Shown here piece after piece: positions 45,294 to 54,868 of a DNA stretch of 64,000 nucleotides. The stretch covers positions 1 to 64,000 of the forward strand of contig NZ_PSTT01000067.1 in the NCBI RefSeq assembly GCF_002931235.1, given 5' to 3'. The translations under genes were made by a program, and so were the position numbers. Under the pieces are notes generated by a model. The model saw only the letters and a list, made by a program, of their open reading frames with translations. It did not search any database and had not been told where the DNA came from. The stretch is from Subtercola sp. Z020. GTDB lineage: Bacteria; Actinomycetota; Actinomycetes; Actinomycetales; Microbacteriaceae. The first letter of the stretch is position 1. Each line of letters starts with the position of its first letter.

Positions 45294-46870
45294 GCGGCCC
45301 CCCGCAGCGCCTTCAAGCGGCTCAGCACCACGGGCGCGGAGCGGTCGAGCACCCGCCCGCCGAGCCTGATGCCCAGCACGGCGAACACGGAGCCGAGCAC
45401 CAGGCCGACAGCGAGTGTGATCCAGCCGATCAGTACCGAACCGGTGAGGAACGCCACGATCGCCAGCACGATCTCGGGCAGCACCAGCACGATCAGGATG
45501 CCCCACGTCGCGAACGAGCTGAGCGCCGTGGTGAACCCGGCCCCCGGTGCCGACTTGAACGGGTTGTCGCCGGCAGCCGGCACCGGAATGATGATTCGGG
45601 CCGACGAGACGCTCGTGAGCCCGAAGCCCGAGAGCAGGGCTCCGATCGTGAGCCCGAGTAGAACGGGCAGGTGCGGCCAGGCGTTCGCGATCGCGACACT
45701 GGCGACGGTGAGCGCGAGCACCAGCGGAACGGCGAACACGGCGAGGGCTGCGACGCGGCCCAGCCGGTCATCCCTCCCCCGCACCCCGTCGGCGACGTGG
45801 GTCGCGAACGCCGTGCCGTCGTAGGAGATGTCGGCCAGCGTGGCCAGCGCCAGCAGGAACGCCACGATCGGCCCGGTGAAGGTGAGCAGGGTGAGCGAAC
45901 CCATGTTGTTCGAGTAGAACCAGAGCAGCACGGGCACGAGCGGCACGATGATGAGCTGGCGGGCGTAGCGCGGGTCACGGCGCCAGTACGTCAGGCACCG
46001 CGCGGCCACGGCACCGGCCGGGGTCGCCGGGAAGATGCCGAACAGGCCGATCTTGCCCCGGGCGACGCGCTTCGAGGCGGCCGCGTGCGGCGAGACGAGC
46101 GCTGCGGCGAGGCTCCGGCGCCAGATCAGCACCAGCAGGGCGAGTGTCACGAGCGCGATGACGAACTTCAGACCGGCTGCGGCCGCATCACCCGCCGCGA
46201 GGTCGGCGGGAACGCTCCACGCGGCGCCGAGCGGCGTCCAGCTGAGGCTCCGTGCGATGCCCGGCAGCGCGTCGGCCGACGTGCGCACGCTCTGCGTGAG
46301 ACCGACGATGATCGGCCCCAGCAGAATGAGCGGAATGAAGATCAGGATGCTGCTGACCTCCCTGAACCGTCGCTGCGACTGCAGGCTCACGCTGAGCGCG
46401 GCCACCATCCGCGACCCGACCACGCAGGTGAGCACGGCGAGCGCGGCGCAGACGATCGCGGCCACGGCGGCGAGCGGCGAGCGGATCCACGTCGCGACCG
46501 CCGCGAGCGCAGCGATCGACGTGATGATGCCGGCGACGCCGAGCACACCGGCGACCGTCAGCCCGATCATCAGCTTCGACAGGGGCAGGGGGAACTGGGC
46601 GAGCCTCGCCGGGTCGAGCGTCTGGTCGATGCCCGACGTGATCAGGGGAATGACGATCCAGCCGAGGATCACGCCCGAGCCCGCGAGCACGATGATGGTC
46701 GCCGCGAGCTCCTGCGGCGCGAAGGCGAGGGCGATGAGCCCCACGACGACCAGGCCGAGCACGACCAGGCCGTAGAGCGCCCCGATGATCGTGGCGACCA
46801 GCTGCCAGGTGCTCCGGCGGAGGGAGTTCCGCAGAACGAGAAAACGCAGTTTCAGGAGTGTCGCAACCAT
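45290..46870 (-). CDS. ABC exporter permease (ABC-2-like)
   Basis: 526 aa from ATG 46870. About twelve membrane helices in two halves separated by a cytoplasmic loop with basic residues (PHAAASKRVARGKIGLFG). The start (MVATLLKLRFLVLRNSLRRSTW) is typical of ABC-2-type permeases, where an amphipathic helix precedes the first span. Its start overlaps the ATPase gene's end by 19 bases, so they form a two-gene exporter. Substrate unknown. Confidence 0.85.
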   Translation of the reverse strand: MVATLLKLRFLVLRNSLRRSTWQLVATIIGALYGLVVLGLVVVGLIALAFAPQELAATIIVLAGSGVILGWIVIPLITSGIDQTLDPARLAQFPLPLSKLMIGLTVAGVLGVAGIITSIAALAAVATWIRSPLAAVAAIVCAALAVLTCVVGSRMVAALSVSLQSQRRFREVSSILIFIPLILLGPIIVGLTQSVRTSADALPGIARSLSWTPLGAAWSVPADLAAGDAAAAGLKFVIALVTLALLVLIWRRSLAAALVSPHAAASKRVARGKIGLFGIFPATPAGAVAARCLTYWRRDPRYARQLIIVPLVPVLLWFYSNNMGSLTLLTFTGPIVAFLLALATLADISYDGTAFATHVADGVRGRDDRLGRVAALAVFAVPLVLALTVASVAIANAWPHLPVLLGLTIGALLSGFGLTSVSSARIIIPVPAAGDNPFKSAPGAGFTTALSSFATWGILIVLVLPEIVLAIVAFLTGSVLIGWITLAVGLVLGSVFAVLGIRLGGRVLDRSAPVVLSRLKALRGAA

Positions 46871-47622
46871 GCCGGCCCCTCTGCGTGGTGACGGCCGCCG
46901 ACGAGTTCGACGAAGCGGTCTTCGAGCGACGACTCGCCGCGCACCTCGTCGACGGTTCCGGATGCCAGCACCCGGCCCGCTGAGACGACAGCGACGTGGT
47001 CGCACATGCGCTGCACCAGGTCCATCACGTGGCTCGACACGATGACGGTGCCACCGCCGGCCACGTACTCGGTCAGCATGTCGCGGATGTTCGCCGCCGA
47101 GACCGGATCCACCGACTCGAACGGCTCATCGAGCACGAGCAGCTTCGGCGCGTGCACCAGGGCGCAGGCCAGGGCGATCTTCTTCGTCATGCCGGCGGAG
47201 TAGTCGACGACCAGCGTTCCCGCGGCGCCCTCGAGGTCGAGCAGCTTCAGCAGGTCGGCGACACGCTCGGCGACGGTGTCGCGCGACATCCCGAACAGCA
47301 GTCCGTTGTAGGTGACGAGCTGCTCACCGGTGAGCCGGTCGAAGAGTTTGACCCCGTCGGAGAGGTTGCCGACGAGCTGCTTGGCTTCGAGCGGGCGCTG
47401 CCACATGTCGATGCCGTGCACGAACGACTGCCCGGCATCCGGTTGCAACAGGCCCGTCGCCATCGAGAGCGTCGTCGTCTTGCCGGCACCGTTCGGGCCG
47501 ACGAGGCCGTAGAACGACCCGGTCGGAACGGTGAGGCTGAGCGCTTCGACAGCGACTTTGTCGCCGAATCGCTTGGTGAGCCCCCGAAGTTCGAGGGCGG
47601 TGACCGCGTGGTCAGACGTCAT
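46852..47622 (-). CDS. ABC exporter ATP-binding protein
   Basis: 256 aa from ATG 47622 (AAGGGG at seven bases). Walker A GPNGAGKTT near residue 43, Q-loop region LVGNLSDGVKLFDRL, and Walker B LLVLDEPFES. The usual LSGGQ signature is changed to VVDYSAGMTKKIALA, a variant found in several ABC-2 exporter ATPases. It pairs with the overlapping permease gene. Regulation is not visible. Confidence 0.9.
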   Translation of the reverse strand: MTSDHAVTALELRGLTKRFGDKVAVEALSLTVPTGSFYGLVGPNGAGKTTTLSMATGLLQPDAGQSFVHGIDMWQRPLEAKQLVGNLSDGVKLFDRLTGEQLVTYNGLLFGMSRDTVAERVADLLKLLDLEGAAGTLVVDYSAGMTKKIALACALVHAPKLLVLDEPFESVDPVSAANIRDMLTEYVAGGGTVIVSSHVMDLVQRMCDHVAVVSAGRVLASGTVDEVRGESSLEDRFVELVGGRHHAEGPAWLRHS

Positions 47623-47682
47623 GGAGATCCCCTTCTCGTTGCCACCCATCGTAAAGGAGGCCCCGAGAGGGGGATGCACGGC

Positions 47683-48741
47683 TCAGCTTCGACGACCGCC
47701 GAGGGCCCGGGCATCCTGAGCACCCGTCGAACTCTGGCGGAGCTCTTTGGGCAGCGAGAAGATCAGGTCTTCTTCGGCCGTCTGCACGGTCTCGATGTCG
47801 CCGTACCCGGCGCCGGCGAGGTCGTCGAGCAGCTCCTGCACGAGCACTTCGGGAACGGATGCCCCTGACGTGACGCCGACCGTGTTCACACCGTCGAGCC
47901 ACTCCTGCTTGACCTCGTGCGCGTAGTCGACGCGGTAGGCGGCCTTCGCCCCGTACTCCAGCGCGACCTCGACGAGGCGCACGGAGTTCGACGAGTTCGC
48001 CGAGCCGACCACGATCACGAGGTCGCTGCCCGCCGCGACCTTCTTGATCGCGACCTGGCGGTTCTGGGTGGCGTAGCAGATGTCGTCGCTCGGCGGATCC
48101 TGCAGGTTCGGAAAGCGGGCCCGCAGGCGGCGAACCGTCTCCATGGTCTCGTCGACGCTCAGCGTGGTCTGGCTGAGCCACACGACGCGGTCGGGGTCGC
48201 GCACCGTGATCGTGTCGGCCTCGTCGGGGCTCCCGACGAGCGTGGTGTGCTCGGGTGCCTCACCCGCCGTGCCCTCGACCTCTTCGTGGCCCTCGTGGCC
48301 GATCAGCAGGATCTCGAAGTCGTCGCGGGCGAAACGCACGGCCTCGCGGTGCACTTTCGTCACGAGCGGGCAGGTGGCGTCGATGGCCTGCAGGCCGCGG
48401 TCGGCCGCACCCTGCACGACCGCCGGCGAGACGCCGTGGGCGCTGAAGACGACGTGGGCGCCGCTCGGCACCTCGTCGACCTCCTCGACGAAGATCGCGC
48501 CCTGCTTCTCGAGGGTCGAGACGACGTGCACGTTGTGCACGATCTGCTTGCGCACGTAGACGGGCGCTCCGTACCGCTCGAGGGCCTTCTCGACGGCCAC
48601 CACAGCGCGGTCGACGCCGGCGCAGTAGCCTCTCGGGGCCGCGAGCAGTACCCGTTTCTCACCGATGACGGGGGTATCCTTTAGCCTGTTGCGTACGCCG
48701 GGGATTCTCGGCATCGGCAGACTGACGGTTGCGTTGCTCAC
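47683..48741 (-). CDS. ispH: 4-hydroxy-3-methylbut-2-enyl diphosphate reductase
   Basis: 352 aa. The last enzyme of the non-mevalonate isoprenoid pathway; an iron-sulfur protein. Conserved Cys: [23 protein letters not shown] and the third in the [11 protein letters not shown] region partner ([12 protein letters not shown]). Start GTG 48741 has a -10-like TAGAAT six bases upstream and no Shine-Dalgarno, suggesting a leaderless transcript. An internal start at 48714 is the alternative. The product feeds UppS, encoded later in this window. Confidence 0.96.
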   Translation of the reverse strand: MSNATVSLPMPRIPGVRNRLKDTPVIGEKRVLLAAPRGYCAGVDRAVVAVEKALERYGAPVYVRKQIVHNVHVVSTLEKQGAIFVEEVDEVPSGAHVVFSAHGVSPAVVQGAADRGLQAIDATCPLVTKVHREAVRFARDDFEILLIGHEGHEEVEGTAGEAPEHTTLVGSPDEADTITVRDPDRVVWLSQTTLSVDETMETVRRLRARFPNLQDPPSDDICYATQNRQVAIKKVAAGSDLVIVVGSANSSNSVRLVEVALEYGAKAAYRVDYAHEVKQEWLDGVNTVGVTSGASVPEVLVQELLDDLAGAGYGDIETVQTAEEDLIFSLPKELRQSSTGAQDARALGGRRS

Positions 48742-48771
48742 CTGATGATTCTACGTGCAGGAGGTGTGGGC

Positions 48772-50079
48772 TTGGCCGTTGCGTTCGACTCTGCGCCCGG
48801 CGCGCCCGGTTCCACAGCCGATGGTCAGGCACAGGCGCCCGCCGGGCCGCCCGGTTCAGCACCGCCGACCCTCGAGAACCCCTGGCCGGTCTCGGTCTTC
48901 TCCAGCAAGATCAAGGCCTACATCGACCGGCTCGGCACGGCCTGGGTCGAGGGCGAGATCACCCAGTGGGGCGTGAGCGGCGGCAACGTCTACGGCAAGC
49001 TGCGCGATCTCACCGACGACGCCACGGTGGGCTTCACCGTCTGGTCGTCTGTGCGCGGCAGGCTCCCCGACGACCTGAAGCAGGGCGACCGCGTACTCGC
49101 GCTGGTGAAGCCGAACTACTGGCTGAAGGCCGGTTCGCTCTCGATGCAGGTCTTCGACATGCGGCACGTCGGGCTCGGCGACATGCTCGAACGCCTCGAA
49201 CGCCTGCGGGCGCAGCTGGCGTCGGAGGGGCTGTTCGACGCGTCGCGCAAGAAGCCGCTGCCGTTCCTGCCGGGCTGCATCGGCCTCATCACCGGGAAAG
49301 ACAGCGACGCCGAGAAGGACGTGCTGCGGAACGCCCAGTTGCGCTGGCCGTCGGTCTCGTTCCGGGTGGTGCACGCGGCCGTGCAGGGCGACAGGGTGCC
49401 GCGCGAGGTGTCGGCGGCGATCGCCCGGCTCGACGCCGACCCCGACGTCGACGTGATCATCGTGGCGCGCGGCGGCGGCGACTTCCAGAACCTGATGGGC
49501 TTCAGCGACGAGAGCGTGCTGCGGGCCGCCGCCGCGTGCCAGACACCGCTCGTGTCGGCGATCGGGCACGAGGCCGACAGGCCGCTGCTCGACGAGGTCG
49601 CCGACCTGCGGGCATCCACCCCCACCGACGCGGCGAAGCGCGTGGTTCCGGATGTCGCAGAAGAACTGAACCGGGTCGAGCAGCTGCGCGCCCGGCTCTC
49701 GCTCAGGGTCACCGCGTTCGTGCGACACGAGATCGACCGCGTCGAACAGGTGCGGTCGCGGCCCGCCCTCGCCCAGGCATCGTGGATCGTCGACTCCCGG
49801 GCCGAAGACCTCACCCGCTACGTGGCGCGCGGGGTCGAACTGCTGCACCGGGTGCTCGAACGGGCCGGCAGCAGCACGACGGAGTTGCGCGGGCGGCTCC
49901 GGGCGCTCTCGCCGCAGAGCACCCTCGACCGCGGGTATGCCATCGTGCAGGCGCCCGACGGCGGCATCGTGCGGCGGCCGGTGGATGCCCCTGTCGACTC
50001 CTCCCTCACAATCACCCTCGCCGAGGGAACACTCACAGCCCGCTCCGAGGGCGAGCTGCCCGACCCGGCTCGCGGATAG
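48772..50079 (+). CDS. xseA: Exodeoxyribonuclease VII large subunit
   Basis: 435 aa from TTG 48772, chosen because a perfect AGGAGG sits seven bases before it; the ATG at 48745 has no such site. The N-terminal 30 residues are Ala/Gly/Pro-rich. Then the OB-fold ([20 protein letters not shown]), the catalytic domain ([57 protein letters not shown]) and a helical C-terminus. With XseB it forms an exonuclease that degrades single-stranded DNA. It reads away from ispH, with only 30 bases between starts. Confidence 0.95.
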   Translation: MAVAFDSAPGAPGSTADGQAQAPAGPPGSAPPTLENPWPVSVFSSKIKAYIDRLGTAWVEGEITQWGVSGGNVYGKLRDLTDDATVGFTVWSSVRGRLPDDLKQGDRVLALVKPNYWLKAGSLSMQVFDMRHVGLGDMLERLERLRAQLASEGLFDASRKKPLPFLPGCIGLITGKDSDAEKDVLRNAQLRWPSVSFRVVHAAVQGDRVPREVSAAIARLDADPDVDVIIVARGGGDFQNLMGFSDESVLRAAAACQTPLVSAIGHEADRPLLDEVADLRASTPTDAAKRVVPDVAEELNRVEQLRARLSLRVTAFVRHEIDRVEQVRSRPALAQASWIVDSRAEDLTRYVARGVELLHRVLERAGSSTTELRGRLRALSPQSTLDRGYAIVQAPDGGIVRRPVDAPVDSSLTITLAEGTLTARSEGELPDPARG

Positions 50080-50089
50080 GATTGAGGGC

Positions 50090-50365
50090 ATGCCGACCAC
50101 CCCTGCCGAAACGAGCGAGCTGAGCTACGAAGAGGCGCGCGACGAACTCGTGCGCGTCGTCGCAGAGCTCGAACGCGGCGCCGCCACGCTCGAGCAGTCG
50201 CTCGCGCTCTGGGAGCGGGGCGAGGCACTGGCCGCGCGCTGCGAGGAGTGGCTGATCGGTGCGAAGACGCGGCTCGACGCCGCCCGGGCGTCGGCGGGTT
50301 CGCCGGGCCCTGCGGCGGGTTCGCCGGGCGCTGGGGCGGGTTCGCCCGCGCAGAAGGCGGAGTAG
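50090..50365 (+). CDS. xseB: Exodeoxyribonuclease VII small subunit
   Basis: 91 aa from ATG 50090, ten bases after xseA. The three-helix part is standard ([20 protein letters not shown], then [22 protein letters not shown]). The last 25 residues are unusual: a repeated GSPG/GAG pattern ([19 protein letters not shown]), likely a disordered tail grown by slippage. Confidence 0.94.
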   Translation: MPTTPAETSELSYEEARDELVRVVAELERGAATLEQSLALWERGEALAARCEEWLIGAKTRLDAARASAGSPGPAAGSPGAGAGSPAQKAE

Positions 50366-50368
50366 CCC

Positions 50369-51028
50369 GTGGCCCAGAAACCGCCGCGTGTCGTCGCCGA
50401 ACTCGGTCGCCCCGAGACCTTCGAAGAGACGGCCGCCCGCAAGGCCGAGCAGTCGCGCAAGTACCGCGCGAACAAGACCATCAACAACCTCTGGCTCTCG
50501 CTCATCGTCTGCGTCGCGGTCGTCATCGTGATCGTGCTGCTGGTTCCCCGCAACGACGAGTCGCAGCTGCAGTCGATCGACTACCGCTCGGTCGCCACCA
50601 GCGCCCAGGCCTCCCTGCCGGTGCCGGTCGCCGTGCCCGACCTGCCCGACGACTGGTCGTCGAACGCCGCAGAGATCCGTTCGGGCTCCGACGGGGTCGC
50701 GTACTGGTACATCGGGTTGCTGACGCCGTCGAACACCTTCGTCGCGCTGCAGCAGGGCGTCGACGCGAACGAGAGCTGGGTGGCCGACCAGGTGCACGAC
50801 ACGGCCGCGACGTCGACGATCACGGTCGACGGCATCCAGTGGACCGTCTACGACAACCGCACGACCTCCGCCGATGTCGGCAACGCGAAGTACGCCCTGA
50901 CCACGACATCCGGCGAGAGCACCTACGTTCTCCTCGGCACCGCCGACGACGCCGACTTCGAGAAGGTCGCCTCTTCGATCAGCACCAACGTCACCGCCCA
51001 ATCCGCCACAGGAGCCGCCGCACCGTGA
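50369..51028 (+). CDS. DUF4245 domain protein
   Basis: 219 aa from GTG 50369 with GGAG from the end of xseB as ribosome binding site. A cytoplasmic N-terminus ([20 protein letters not shown]) and one helix ([19 protein letters not shown]) are followed by an extracytoplasmic domain ([30 protein letters not shown]). This layout matches DUF4245, often found next to xseAB or glpX in actinobacteria. Its stop overlaps the next start (GTGA). Function unknown. Confidence 0.85.
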   Translation: MAQKPPRVVAELGRPETFEETAARKAEQSRKYRANKTINNLWLSLIVCVAVVIVIVLLVPRNDESQLQSIDYRSVATSAQASLPVPVAVPDLPDDWSSNAAEIRSGSDGVAYWYIGLLTPSNTFVALQQGVDANESWVADQVHDTAATSTITVDGIQWTVYDNRTTSADVGNAKYALTTTSGESTYVLLGTADDADFEKVASSISTNVTAQSATGAAAP

Positions 51029-51687
51029 GCACAACCGACACCAGCCCCACTCCGACTCCCGCGCAGACCTGGGCCGAGCTGCAGGCGGGCAACGAACGCT
51101 TCGTCGCGGGCGAGCCCCAGCATCCCCGCCAGGATGTCGACGTGCGCCACCGGCTCGCCGCCCTGCAGACACCGAGCACCGCCCTCTTCGGCTGCAGCGA
51201 CTCGAGGCTCGCCGCCGAGATCATCTTCGACCAGGGCCTCGGCGACCTCTTCGTCGTGCGGAACGCCGGCCAGGTCATCTCCGAGTCGGTCGTCGGCAGC
51301 CTCGAGTACGCCGTCGGTGTGCTCGGCGTGCAGCTGATCGTGGTGCTCGGGCACGACGAGTGCGGGGCCGTGCGGGCCGCGATCGATTCCGAGGCTCCGG
51401 ATGCCCAGCCCCTCCCGCCCCACATCGCCAACCTGATCGCGCCCATCGTTCCCGCCGTGCAGCGCGTGGTGGCCGAGGCGGCGCGCGCCGGCGAGGCGAG
51501 CGACATCGGCTCTGTCGACGCCCACCAGGTGGGCAAGTACCACCTCGAAGACACCATCGCCGAGCTGCTGCAGTCGTCGGAGATGATCGCCGAGGCGATC
51601 GCCGACGGCCGCCTCGCCATCGTCGGGGCGAACTACCGGCTCTCAGAGGGCCGGGCCGAGCCCGACGTCGTCATCGGCACCGTCTGA
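51025..51687 (+). CDS. Beta-class carbonic anhydrase
   Basis: 220 aa from GTG 51025, overlapping the previous stop. Zn ligands and active-site pair are in [20 protein letters not shown] (Cys with Asp-Ser-Arg) and [13 protein letters not shown] (His and Cys). [14 protein letters not shown] near the start and [11 protein letters not shown] near the end are typical. It interconverts CO2 and bicarbonate in the cytoplasm. Confidence 0.94.
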   Translation: MSTTDTSPTPTPAQTWAELQAGNERFVAGEPQHPRQDVDVRHRLAALQTPSTALFGCSDSRLAAEIIFDQGLGDLFVVRNAGQVISESVVGSLEYAVGVLGVQLIVVLGHDECGAVRAAIDSEAPDAQPLPPHIANLIAPIVPAVQRVVAEAARAGEASDIGSVDAHQVGKYHLEDTIAELLQSSEMIAEAIADGRLAIVGANYRLSEGRAEPDVVIGTV

Positions 51688-51818
51688 CCCCACTGCCCGA
51701 CCGCACTGTCCATCGTTCTGCGACCTGCGTGCCACGAACTGCTCTGCACGTGCCGCAACCCGCGACGAATCCCGCGCTGCCGACCGGCGACGCGATCTAT
51801 CGAAAGGAAGACCACGAA

Positions 51819-53237
51819 GTGGTGGAGAACTCATCCGACACCGAATACCGCATCGAGCACGACACCATGGGCGAGGTGCGGGTTCCCGCAACCGCCCTGT
51901 ACGGCGCACAGACCCAGCGGGCCGTCGAGAACTTCCCGGTCTCGGGTGACGTGCTCGAGCCCGCGCAGATCGCGGCGCTCGCCCGCATCAAGAAGGCGGC
52001 CGCCCTCGCCAACGCCCGCCTCGGGGTGCTCGACGAGTCCATCGCGAACGCCATCGCGTCGGCCGCCGACGAGGTCGTCTCCGGTGTGCACGGTGACCAG
52101 TTCCCGATCGACATCTACCAGACCGGCAGCGGCACGTCGACGAACATGAACATGAACGAGGTGCTCGCCTCCCTGGCCTCCGAGCGTCTCGGCTCGAAGG
52201 TGCACCCGAACGATCACGTCAACGCGTCGCAGTCCTCGAACGACGTCTTCCCGACCTCCGTGCACGTCGCGGTCACCGCCGCGCTCATTTACGACCTGGT
52301 GCCGTCCCTCTCGCACCTCGCCGAGGCTCTCGAAGAGAAGGCCACCCTCTGGGCGACCGCCGTGAAGTCCGGTCGCACCCACCTGATGGATGCGACCCCC
52401 GTCACCCTCGGCCAGGAGTTCGGTGGCTACGCGTCGCAGGTGCGGCTCGGCATCGAGCGCGTCGAGGGCACGCTGAAGCACGTGGCCGAGGTACCGCTCG
52501 GCGGCACTGCCGTCGGCACCGGCATCAACACGCCCGCCGGCTTCCCGCAGCTGGTGATCCAGCTGCTCGCCGACGAGACCGAGCTGCCGATCACCGAGGC
52601 GCGCGACCACTTCGAGGCGCAGGGTGCCCGCGACTCGCTGGTGGAGGCATCCGGAGCCCTCCGCGTGCTCGCCGTGAGCCTCACGAAGATCTGCAACGAC
52701 CTGCGCTGGATGGGCTCCGGCCCGAACACCGGGCTCGGCGAGCTGCACATCCCCGACCTGCAGCCGGGCTCGTCGATCATGCCCGGCAAGGTCAACCCGG
52801 TCATCCCGGAGGCCGTTCTGCAGGTCTGCTCGCGGGTCATCGGCAACGACGCGACAATCGCCTGGTCGGGTGCGTCGGGAGCGTTCGAGCTGAACGTGGC
52901 CATCCCGGTGATGGGCACCGCGCTGCTGGAGTCGATCCGGCTGCTCTCGACGTCGTCGGTGCTGCTGGCCGACAAGACGGTCGCGGGCCTCGAGGCGAAC
53001 CTCGAGCGCGCTCGTGCGCTGGCCGAGTCGTCGCCGTCGATCGTCACGCCTCTGAACCGCATCATCGGGTACGAGGCGGCGGCGAAGATCGCGAAGCACT
53101 CCGTGGCCAAGGGCCTGACGGTGCGCGAAGCGGTCATCGACCTCGGCTTCGTCGAGCGCGGCGAGGTCACCCTCGAGCAGCTCGACACCGCGCTCGACGT
53201 GCTGTCGATGACGCGGCCCCCGCAGCCGAAGGCGTAG
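51819..53237 (+). CDS. fumC: Fumarate hydratase class II
   Basis: 472 aa from GTG 51819 (GAAAGGAAG about eight bases upstream); a second GTG follows at 51822. Class II, iron-independent fumarase of the citric acid cycle. Seen: [21 protein letters not shown], the [12 protein letters not shown] segment, and the superfamily signature [11 protein letters not shown] near residue 319. The long frame upstream of 51819 runs through the carbonic anhydrase gene in another phase and is not coding. Confidence 0.96.
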   Translation: MVENSSDTEYRIEHDTMGEVRVPATALYGAQTQRAVENFPVSGDVLEPAQIAALARIKKAAALANARLGVLDESIANAIASAADEVVSGVHGDQFPIDIYQTGSGTSTNMNMNEVLASLASERLGSKVHPNDHVNASQSSNDVFPTSVHVAVTAALIYDLVPSLSHLAEALEEKATLWATAVKSGRTHLMDATPVTLGQEFGGYASQVRLGIERVEGTLKHVAEVPLGGTAVGTGINTPAGFPQLVIQLLADETELPITEARDHFEAQGARDSLVEASGALRVLAVSLTKICNDLRWMGSGPNTGLGELHIPDLQPGSSIMPGKVNPVIPEAVLQVCSRVIGNDATIAWSGASGAFELNVAIPVMGTALLESIRLLSTSSVLLADKTVAGLEANLERARALAESSPSIVTPLNRIIGYEAAAKIAKHSVAKGLTVREAVIDLGFVERGEVTLEQLDTALDVLSMTRPPQPKA

Positions 53238-53282
53238 CCGGGCCGGGCGCCCGGCGTCGCACGAGAATTCGAAGGAGCAGCT

Positions 53283-54620
53283 GTGAGTGAGAAGAACTGG
53301 TCGGGGAACGTCGCCTACGGGGAGTCCTCTCTGCAGCGACCCCGCACGCTCGACGAGCTGCAAGAGGTGGTGGGCCGCGCGACGAGTGTTCGGGCGCTCG
53401 GCTCACGGCACTCCTTCAACACGATCGCCGCGACATCCGGAACCCTGATCTCGCTCGACCGGCTCGACTCCCCGATCGAGATCGACTCGGCGTCGATGTC
53501 GGTGCGGGTCGGGGCGGGCGTGCGGTACGGCGAACTGGGAGCGCACCTGCAGCAGCACGGCTTCGCCCTCGCGAACCTCGCTTCGCTACCGCACATTTCG
53601 GTCGCCGGGGCCACCGCGACGGCCACCCACGGTTCGGGTGACCGCAACGGCAACCTCGCCACCTCGGTGCGGTCGCTGACGGTGGTGCAGGCCGACGGGT
53701 CGCTCATCGAGGTCTCGCGCGGCGACGCCGACTTCGACGGCTACGTCGTCGGGCTCGGTGCGCTCGGCATCATCACCGCGCTGACGCTCGACATCGAGCC
53801 GACCTTCGACGTGGCGGTGTCGGTGTTCGAGCACCTGCCGTGGAGCGCCCTCGACGACCACTTCGACGAGATCACCTCGGCGGCCTACAGCGTCAGCCTG
53901 TTCACGAACTGGGTGAACGACGCGGTCGACCAGGTCTGGCTGAAGCAGCGCGTCGGGCGCCATGCGGCGCTCGGTGCGGGGGCGGGTGCGGATGCCGGCT
54001 CTGCCGGAGGTGCGAGTGCTGATGCCGGCTCTGCCGACGCCGGTGCCGGTGCTGATGCTGTCGGCGACTTCTTCGGCGCGCGGCCGTCGAGCGTGCCGCT
54101 GCATCCGCTTCCGGATGTCGCGGCCGACGCCTGCACCGACCAGCTCGGCGTTCCCGGGGCCTGGATCGACCGACTGCCGCACTTCCGGCTCGACTTCACC
54201 CCCTCGAAGGGAGACGAACTGCAGTCGGAGTACCTCATCCCGCGCGAGCACGCCCTCGCCGCCATCGACGCCCTGCGTGCGCTCGGGCACCGGATCGCGC
54301 CGCTCCTCTTCGTCTCCGAGATCCGCACCATCGCGGCAGACCCGTTCTGGCTGAGCACCGCCTCTGGCCGGGACTCCGTCGCCCTGCACTTCACCTGGAA
54401 GCCGCAGCAGCCCGACGTCGAGGCGCTCCTCCCCGACCTCGAACGCGCCCTCGCACCGTTCGGCGCCCGCCCGCACTGGGGCAAGGTCTTCGCCACCGAC
54501 GCCGCCGCGCTCGCCCCCCTCTACGACCGCCTCCCCGACTTCGTGCGCCTCGCCGACCGCGTCGACCCCACCGGCACCTTCCGCAACCCCTTCCTGCGCG
54601 CCACCCTCTTCGGCGCCTGA
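53283..54620 (+). CDS. FAD-dependent alditol oxidase-like protein
   Basis: 445 aa from GTG 53283 (GAAGGAG seven bases upstream). An FAD_binding_4-type domain (VRALGSRHSFNTIAATSG, LASLPHISVAGATATATHGS with the His that would link FAD) and an ALO-type C-terminal domain (DFVRLADRVDPTGTFRNPF). This arrangement matches alditol/xylitol oxidases and related sugar-lactone oxidases, which oxidise polyols to aldoses while making hydrogen peroxide. An Ala/Gly/Asp/Ser-rich insert of about 35 residues (near 235-265) is not part of the usual fold. Substrate is not certain. Confidence 0.85.
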   Translation: MSEKNWSGNVAYGESSLQRPRTLDELQEVVGRATSVRALGSRHSFNTIAATSGTLISLDRLDSPIEIDSASMSVRVGAGVRYGELGAHLQQHGFALANLASLPHISVAGATATATHGSGDRNGNLATSVRSLTVVQADGSLIEVSRGDADFDGYVVGLGALGIITALTLDIEPTFDVAVSVFEHLPWSALDDHFDEITSAAYSVSLFTNWVNDAVDQVWLKQRVGRHAALGAGAGADAGSAGGASADAGSADAGAGADAVGDFFGARPSSVPLHPLPDVAADACTDQLGVPGAWIDRLPHFRLDFTPSKGDELQSEYLIPREHALAAIDALRALGHRIAPLLFVSEIRTIAADPFWLSTASGRDSVALHFTWKPQQPDVEALLPDLERALAPFGARPHWGKVFATDAAALAPLYDRLPDFVRLADRVDPTGTFRNPFLRATLFGA

Positions 54621-54868
54621 CCCGCCCGGTCGCGCCCCCGGGGAGCCTGTCCTGCGTCTGGGCCGGTACCCATGGCGACCGACGACGGCCGACAGGACAC
54701 TCTTCAGCCGATCCGGACCCGCATCCGCGGCGGATGGTCTCGGCGGTTTCCTGAGGCACGTCGCGTCACCGAAGGCATCGGATCTCGAGGGGCTTGGCTT
54801 GACGGCCTGCGTGTGGGCTGGGAGGGTAGGAGACGAGCCTAAGAGGCCAGCACTGGGGGAAACGGAAC

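Noticed and set aside
51360-51818. Extension of the fumC frame upstream through the carbonic anhydrase gene
   Set aside because: Overlaps a clear enzyme gene in another phase; fumarase proteins begin near [11 protein letters not shown].
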